In this document: positions 60,700-64,000 of the stretch, piece after piece
How the letters are laid out: each line of letters starts with the position of its first letter
How positions within the stretch are numbered: the stretch's first letter is position 1
Origin: Streptomyces fungicidicus
Lineage (GTDB): Bacteria; Actinomycetota; Actinomycetes; Streptomycetales; Streptomycetaceae
DNA length: 64,000 nucleotides
Direction of reading: 5' to 3'
Assembly (NCBI RefSeq): GCF_003665435.1
Contig: NZ_CP023407.1
Location: 4,637,501-4,701,500, forward strand
Notes under the pieces: model-generated
The model's input: only the letters and a program-made list of their open reading frames with translations
Databases searched by the model: none
Told to the model about the DNA's origin: nothing
Program-made: the position numbers and the translations under genes

Positions 60700-61929
60700 G
60701 TGGCCGAGCAGCCGTCCGAAGAGCACAGACCGCAGGACACGTCCCTTCCGGACGACGTCTGGGAGAAGTTCGTCCAGGACAGTGAGCGCGACATCCGCGC
60801 CTCCGCGCCCAAGGAGCCGTCCGCGCGGGCCCGCATGGTGACCGAGCGGCTGCGGGCCATGGACGAGGCGCAGGCCGCGAGGGCCGGCGGCGGGAAGCGG
60901 CGGTGGGGCGGGAAGCGGCCGCCCGTCCGGCCCGCCCGGCCCGAGGGCTGGCGCACCGGGCCGGCGTGGCAGGAGAGGGACGGCCGCACGTCGCGCCGGC
61001 GCAAGGTCTGGAGCGCGGTGGGGGTGGTGGCGGCCGCGGCGCTGGCCCTGGTCGCGGTCAATCCGTCCGCCGCGCTGTCCTGGCTGCCCGGCGGCCTGGG
61101 CGAGGGGTCCGGCACGGCCGGCGATGCCCAGGCGTCCGCGTCGCCGCTCGCCCCCGAGACCGCGCGTCCCAGCGCTGCGCCCTCCGCCGCCCCGGCCGGC
61201 GTCGCCACGCGGGAGAAACCATTCGCCGGCTCGCCGGCCGCACGATGGGAATCGGGGGCGGACGCCATCCGGCTGCCCGGGGCGAAGGCCGTCAACGGGG
61301 TTCCGGCCGCCCGGATCGAGGACGCGCTGAAGGGGACCAGGCGGTTCCTGGTCGCCGCCAACCTCGACCGCGCGGTGCTGGAGGGCGGCGAGCCGCGGAA
61401 GGCGCTGGGTCTGGTGGACCCGCTGGAGGCGGACTACCTCTCCGAACTGCGGGCCGCGCTGCGCGAACCCACCGAGGAGAACGACCCGGTGTGGACGTTC
61501 ACCCGGTTCGATCCCGCGGAGGTCGAACTGGTGGGCGACGTGCGGATCCGCGGGCATATGACGGTCGAGGCCCTGGACGAGTCGCCCGGGAAGGCGATGA
61601 TCAAGGCCGACTACACCTTCGTGTACCCGATGGCCCGCGTCGGCGGCGACGAGGTGAGCCGTGCCGTCGTGCGCCGGTCGGTGGAGGTGCAGGTCGTGGA
61701 CGCCGCCAGGTTCCGGGCCACCGACGGGCACATCTGGGTCGCCGGGTCCTACAGCGACATAGCCAACGACGACTGCCGTCAGGGCGACGGCGTGATCCGT
61801 CCGCAGTTCCTCAGCGGCCGGGGGACCTCGCCCGAGCCGTCCGGGAAGGCCCGCGATCCCTACGACCGCAGCAAGGAGCTGAAGGCCGACGCGGGCGAGG
61901 AGGAGTGCGGCCTCGCCACCCGCACCTGA
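60700..61929 (+). CDS. single-pass membrane protein of unknown function
   Basis: From the GTG at 60700 the protein has 409 residues. An acidic N-terminal cytoplasmic part (LPDDVWEKFVQDSERDIRASAPKEPSARARMVTERLR) is followed by one transmembrane helix (VWSAVGVVAAAALALVAV), an Ala/Ser/Pro linker and an extracytoplasmic domain of about 230 residues with two cysteines near the end (DDCRQGDG, EECGLATRT). A GTG at 60625 with GAGG upstream would add 25 residues. No family is recognised. Confidence 0.78.
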   Translation: MAEQPSEEHRPQDTSLPDDVWEKFVQDSERDIRASAPKEPSARARMVTERLRAMDEAQAARAGGGKRRWGGKRPPVRPARPEGWRTGPAWQERDGRTSRRRKVWSAVGVVAAAALALVAVNPSAALSWLPGGLGEGSGTAGDAQASASPLAPETARPSAAPSAAPAGVATREKPFAGSPAARWESGADAIRLPGAKAVNGVPAARIEDALKGTRRFLVAANLDRAVLEGGEPRKALGLVDPLEADYLSELRAALREPTEENDPVWTFTRFDPAEVELVGDVRIRGHMTVEALDESPGKAMIKADYTFVYPMARVGGDEVSRAVVRRSVEVQVVDAARFRATDGHIWVAGSYSDIANDDCRQGDGVIRPQFLSGRGTSPEPSGKARDPYDRSKELKADAGEEECGLATRT

Positions 61930-62257
61930 GGGGGCGTACCCGGTACGCACGGTCCCGGGCCGGTCCCGCCGGCCGGTCCCGGGCGTCCCCGGGACCGGCC
62001 GTTCTCTGGGGTGACCGGGCTGCTGTCCCCTGCCGCCCGGTCACTCGTCCGGGGCGAGGTCCCACGACGTACGGCGTGATCCGCACGTCTCATCGCCCCG
62101 GTGAGCCACGCGTGGTTCTCCGTGCCGCCCCTGGCCGGCGCGGACACCGGTACCAACGAAGCGGCCGCGTGCCGGTCACGCGCCGTACGGGTGAGTGCGG
62201 CGCGGTACGGCCGTGCCCCGCACGCCCGTACCGCGCCGTCCGTGCCGGGAACGCGGC
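61930..62257. other. 328-bp intergenic region between convergent genes
   Basis: It holds several GC-rich inverted repeats (GGTCCCGGGCCGG..CCGGTCCCGGG around 61951-61985) that probably end transcription from both sides. No gene is seen. Confidence 0.6.
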
Positions 62258-62554
62258 TCAGATCTTGCCGCGGCACAGCTCCAGCAGGGTCATCGCGAGC
62301 GTGGTGCCCGGCTTGCCCAGCGCGTCCCTGTAGTGGGCGAGAACCTCCATCTCGCGGGAGAGGTTCACACGCCGGCCGCCGGAGGCGATCCGTTCCTTCT
62401 GGATGACGGCCGACACGGCCATCCGTTCCTGCATCAGACCGATGATCCGGTCGTCGAGCGCGTCGATCCGCTCGCGGGCGCCGGTGATCAGCTCGGCGGC
62501 CTCGCTGGTGCGGGCGCCGGTCTTCTCGGTCGACTCCGTCGTGGTCGCGGTCAT
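62258..62554 (-). CDS. chorismate mutase (AroQ class)
   Basis: The 98-residue helical enzyme converts chorismate to prephenate, the branch point to phenylalanine and tyrosine. The AroQ pattern is clear: ARERIDALDDRIIGLMQERMAVSAVIQKERIASGGRRVNLSREMEVLAHY, with the catalytic Arg, Lys and Glu positions of the family. The N-terminal about 20 residues are a Thr/Ser-rich extension. The ATG at 62554 follows GAGGAG. A Phe/Tyr leader peptide and an intrinsic terminator upstream suggest attenuation control by aromatic amino acids. Confidence 0.94.
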   Translation of the reverse strand: MTATTTESTEKTGARTSEAAELITGARERIDALDDRIIGLMQERMAVSAVIQKERIASGGRRVNLSREMEVLAHYRDALGKPGTTLAMTLLELCRGKI

Positions 62555-62615
62555 GTCGGGGCTCCTCGGTGGGTGGGTGCGGGGCCCCGGAGCGGCACGG
62601 TCCGGGAGGAAAACG

Positions 62616-62652
62616 CCAGGCGCCCCGGACCTTGTCGGCCCGGGGCGCCTGG
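62616..62652 (-). terminator. attenuator hairpin in the chorismate mutase leader
   Basis: Read on the minus strand, CCAGGCGCCCCGG (62652-62640) pairs perfectly with CCGGGGCGCCTGG (62628-62616), followed by CGTTTTCC. It is one of the few intrinsic terminators in this window with a real U-run. It lies inside the 5' leader, 62 nt before the chorismate mutase start. CGGGCC in its 5' arm and loop (62642-62637) could pair instead with GGCCCG in the leader frame (62703-62698), giving a possible antiterminator. Confidence 0.8.
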
Positions 62653-62671
62653 GAAGTCGCTCGTCAGTTGC

Positions 62672-62743
62672 TCAAGCGGCACGACCATGGCAGCCGGCGG
62701 GCCGGTCGCCATAGGTAAACAGGAAGGTCGGGTGCGTGAGCAT
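62672..62743 (-). CDS. Phe/Tyr attenuation leader peptide
   Basis: A 23-codon frame encodes MLTHPTFLFTYGDRPAGCHG then RAA. The cluster Phe-Leu-Phe-Thr-Tyr sits at codons 7-11, and the second Phe and the Tyr use TTT and TAT, rare codons in this genome. It starts 7 nt after a CATACT -10 box (no ribosome-binding site, so leaderless) and ends 19 nt before the U-tailed hairpin. The chorismate mutase gene follows. This is the classical layout for ribosome-mediated attenuation; function is inferred. Confidence 0.75.
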   Translation of the reverse strand: MLTHPTFLFTYGDRPAGCHGRAA

Positions 62744-62750
62744 GGGGGTA

Positions 62751-62756
62751 AGTATG
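62751..62756 (-). promoter_or_regulatory. -10 box for the leaderless attenuator transcript
   Basis: CATACT on the minus strand lies 7 nt before the A of the leader ATG at 62743, so transcription would start at the start codon itself. No convincing -35 box was found. Confidence 0.45.
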
Positions 62757-62914
62757 CCCGGCCCGCGGCGCCGTTCCCACCGTGTTCGCATGGTGAGACA
62801 ACGGTCTCCGGCCGCTCCGGTTTCCGTCCCCGCCACGGTCCGGGACGTGTCCCGCCGCCACCTCGGTAGAATCGGGAGGCACAAGACCCCCGCCCCACCG
62901 CCGGAAGGCACCTC

Positions 62915-64000
62915 GTGTCATCAGCGTCTCCCGCTGCCAACGCGCCCGACACCGTTCTGGTCGTCGACTTCGGCGCGCAGTACGCCCAGCTCATCGCCCG
63001 TCGCGTCCGCGAGGCGCGGGTCTACAGCGAGATCGTGCCGAGCACCATGCCGGTCGCGGACATGCTCGCCAAGAACCCGGCGGCGATCGTCCTCTCCGGC
63101 GGCCCCTCGTCCGTGTACGAGGAGGGCGCCCCCCGCCTCGACCGCGCGCTCTTCGAGGCCGGCGTCCCCGTCTTCGGCATGTGCTACGGCTTCCAGCTCA
63201 TGGCGCAGAGCCTGGGCGGCCAGGTGGACAACACCGGCGCCCGCGAGTACGGCCGTACTGACCTGCACGTCTCCCGTTCGTCCTCCACCCTCTTCGAGGG
63301 CACCCCGGACGAGCAGGCCGTCTGGATGTCGCACGGCGACGCGTGCTCCGCGGCCCCCGAGGGCTTCACCGTCACCGCCTCGACGGACGTCGTCCCGGTC
63401 GCCGCGTTCGAGAACGACGACAAGAAGCTCTACGGCGTCCAGTACCACCCCGAGGTGATGCACTCCACGCACGGGCAGCAGGTGCTGGAGCACTTCCTGT
63501 ACCGGGGCGCGGGCCTGAGCCCCGACTGGACCACCGGCAGCGTCATCGAGGAGCAGGTCACCGCCATCCGCGAGCTGGTCGGCGACAAGCGGGCGATCTG
63601 CGGCCTGTCCGGCGGGGTCGACTCCGCGGTCGCCGCCGCCCTCGTCCAGAAGGCCGTCGGCTCCCAGCTCACCTGCGTCTACGTCGACCACGGCCTGATG
63701 CGCAAGGGCGAGACCGAGCAGGTCGAGAAGGACTTCGTGGCCGCGACCGGCGTGCAGCTGAAGGTCGTGGACGCGCAGGAGCGCTTCCTCGACGCGCTCA
63801 AGGGCGTCTCCGACCCCGAGGAGAAGCGGAAGATCATCGGCCGGGAGTTCATCCGGGTCTTCGAGCAGGCCCAGGCCGAGATCATCGCGGACTCCGGCCC
63901 GGAGGTCGAGTTCCTGGTCCAGGGGACCCTGTACCCCGACGTGGTCGAGTCCGGCGGCGGCACCGGCACCGCCAACATCAAGTCCCACCACAACGTGGGC
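62915..64000 (+). CDS. guaA: GMP synthase (glutamine-hydrolysing), 3' end cut off
   Basis: GuaA aminates XMP to GMP using glutamine and ATP. The GTG at 62915 has GGAAGG upstream, and the frame runs open to the window edge (362 codons of about 525). The class-I glutamine amidotransferase domain has DFGAQYAQLIARR, the nucleophile loop FGMCYGFQLM and QYHPEV. The ATP pyrophosphatase P-loop is CGLSGGVDSAV (about residue 230). The C-terminal dimerisation domain is outside the window. Confidence 0.97.
   Translation, partial: MSSASPAANAPDTVLVVDFGAQYAQLIARRVREARVYSEIVPSTMPVADMLAKNPAAIVLSGGPSSVYEEGAPRLDRALFEAGVPVFGMCYGFQLMAQSLGGQVDNTGAREYGRTDLHVSRSSSTLFEGTPDEQAVWMSHGDACSAAPEGFTVTASTDVVPVAAFENDDKKLYGVQYHPEVMHSTHGQQVLEHFLYRGAGLSPDWTTGSVIEEQVTAIRELVGDKRAICGLSGGVDSAVAAALVQKAVGSQLTCVYVDHGLMRKGETEQVEKDFVAATGVQLKVVDAQERFLDALKGVSDPEEKRKIIGREFIRVFEQAQAEIIADSGPEVEFLVQGTLYPDVVESGGGTGTANIKSHHNVG

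Overview
The window is a stretch of chromosome core from a Streptomyces-type actinomycete. It is very GC-rich, with GTG starts, overlapping GTGA/ATGA gene junctions and leaderless-looking promoters. Its gene order (glmS, acpS, alr, tsaE, tsaB-rimI-tsaD, groES-groEL, whiD, bldM, shbA, guaB, guaB3, glpD, a Ser/Thr kinase cluster, chorismate mutase, guaA) matches what I remember of the S. coelicolor SCO4740-SCO4785 interval. No tRNA, rRNA, IS element, prophage or CRISPR array was seen.

Layout. 0-14 kb: a cut-off lipoprotein-like gene, then cell-wall and cofactor housekeeping genes (glmS, acpS, nnr, alr) with a SigB/SigF-type sigma factor and a secreted beta-helix protein behind tandem LacI-type palindromes. 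The t6A tRNA-modification genes (tsaE; tsaB-rimI-tsaD) follow, with a catalytically degenerate L,D-transpeptidase-like protein between them. 14-16 kb: two minus-strand genes share a Gly/Asn-rich motif that looks like a homotypic (amyloid-type) interaction sequence. 16-23 kb: a LacI regulator, an LCP cell-wall ligase, an ECF42/DGPF sigma module with a matching promoter, a THUMP-like methyltransferase and two tandem NodB-type lipoproteins. 23-26 kb: groES-groEL1 under two CIRCE operators. 26-35 kb: an accessory, small-gene-rich segment holding a DUF397 gene with a TTA codon, an XRE/DUF5753 regulator, a PadR regulator with perfect palindromic operators, small membrane proteins, an SDR, a MOSC protein and a LysR regulator.

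35-46 kb: the developmental and central block, with divergent whiD and bldM (a SigBldN-type promoter is visible), shbA, guaB and guaB3, a sugar-nucleotide dehydrogenase lacking its catalytic residues, glpD and a serine beta-lactamase-like hydrolase. 46-56 kb: five consecutive transmembrane Ser/Thr protein kinases. One is a pseudokinase, and four carry a similar-looking extracytoplasmic domain. 56-64 kb: an aldehyde dehydrogenase, a GMC oxidoreductase, a sortase-anchored LAETG protein, a membrane protein, chorismate mutase and the 5' two-thirds of guaA.

Most notable: the chorismate mutase gene is preceded by a 23-codon leader reading frame containing Phe-Leu-Phe-Thr-Tyr, then a GC-rich hairpin with a U-run. 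This is the layout of a ribosome-mediated aromatic amino-acid attenuator. Second is the motif-sharing membrane protein/small protein pair at 14.1-16.0 kb.
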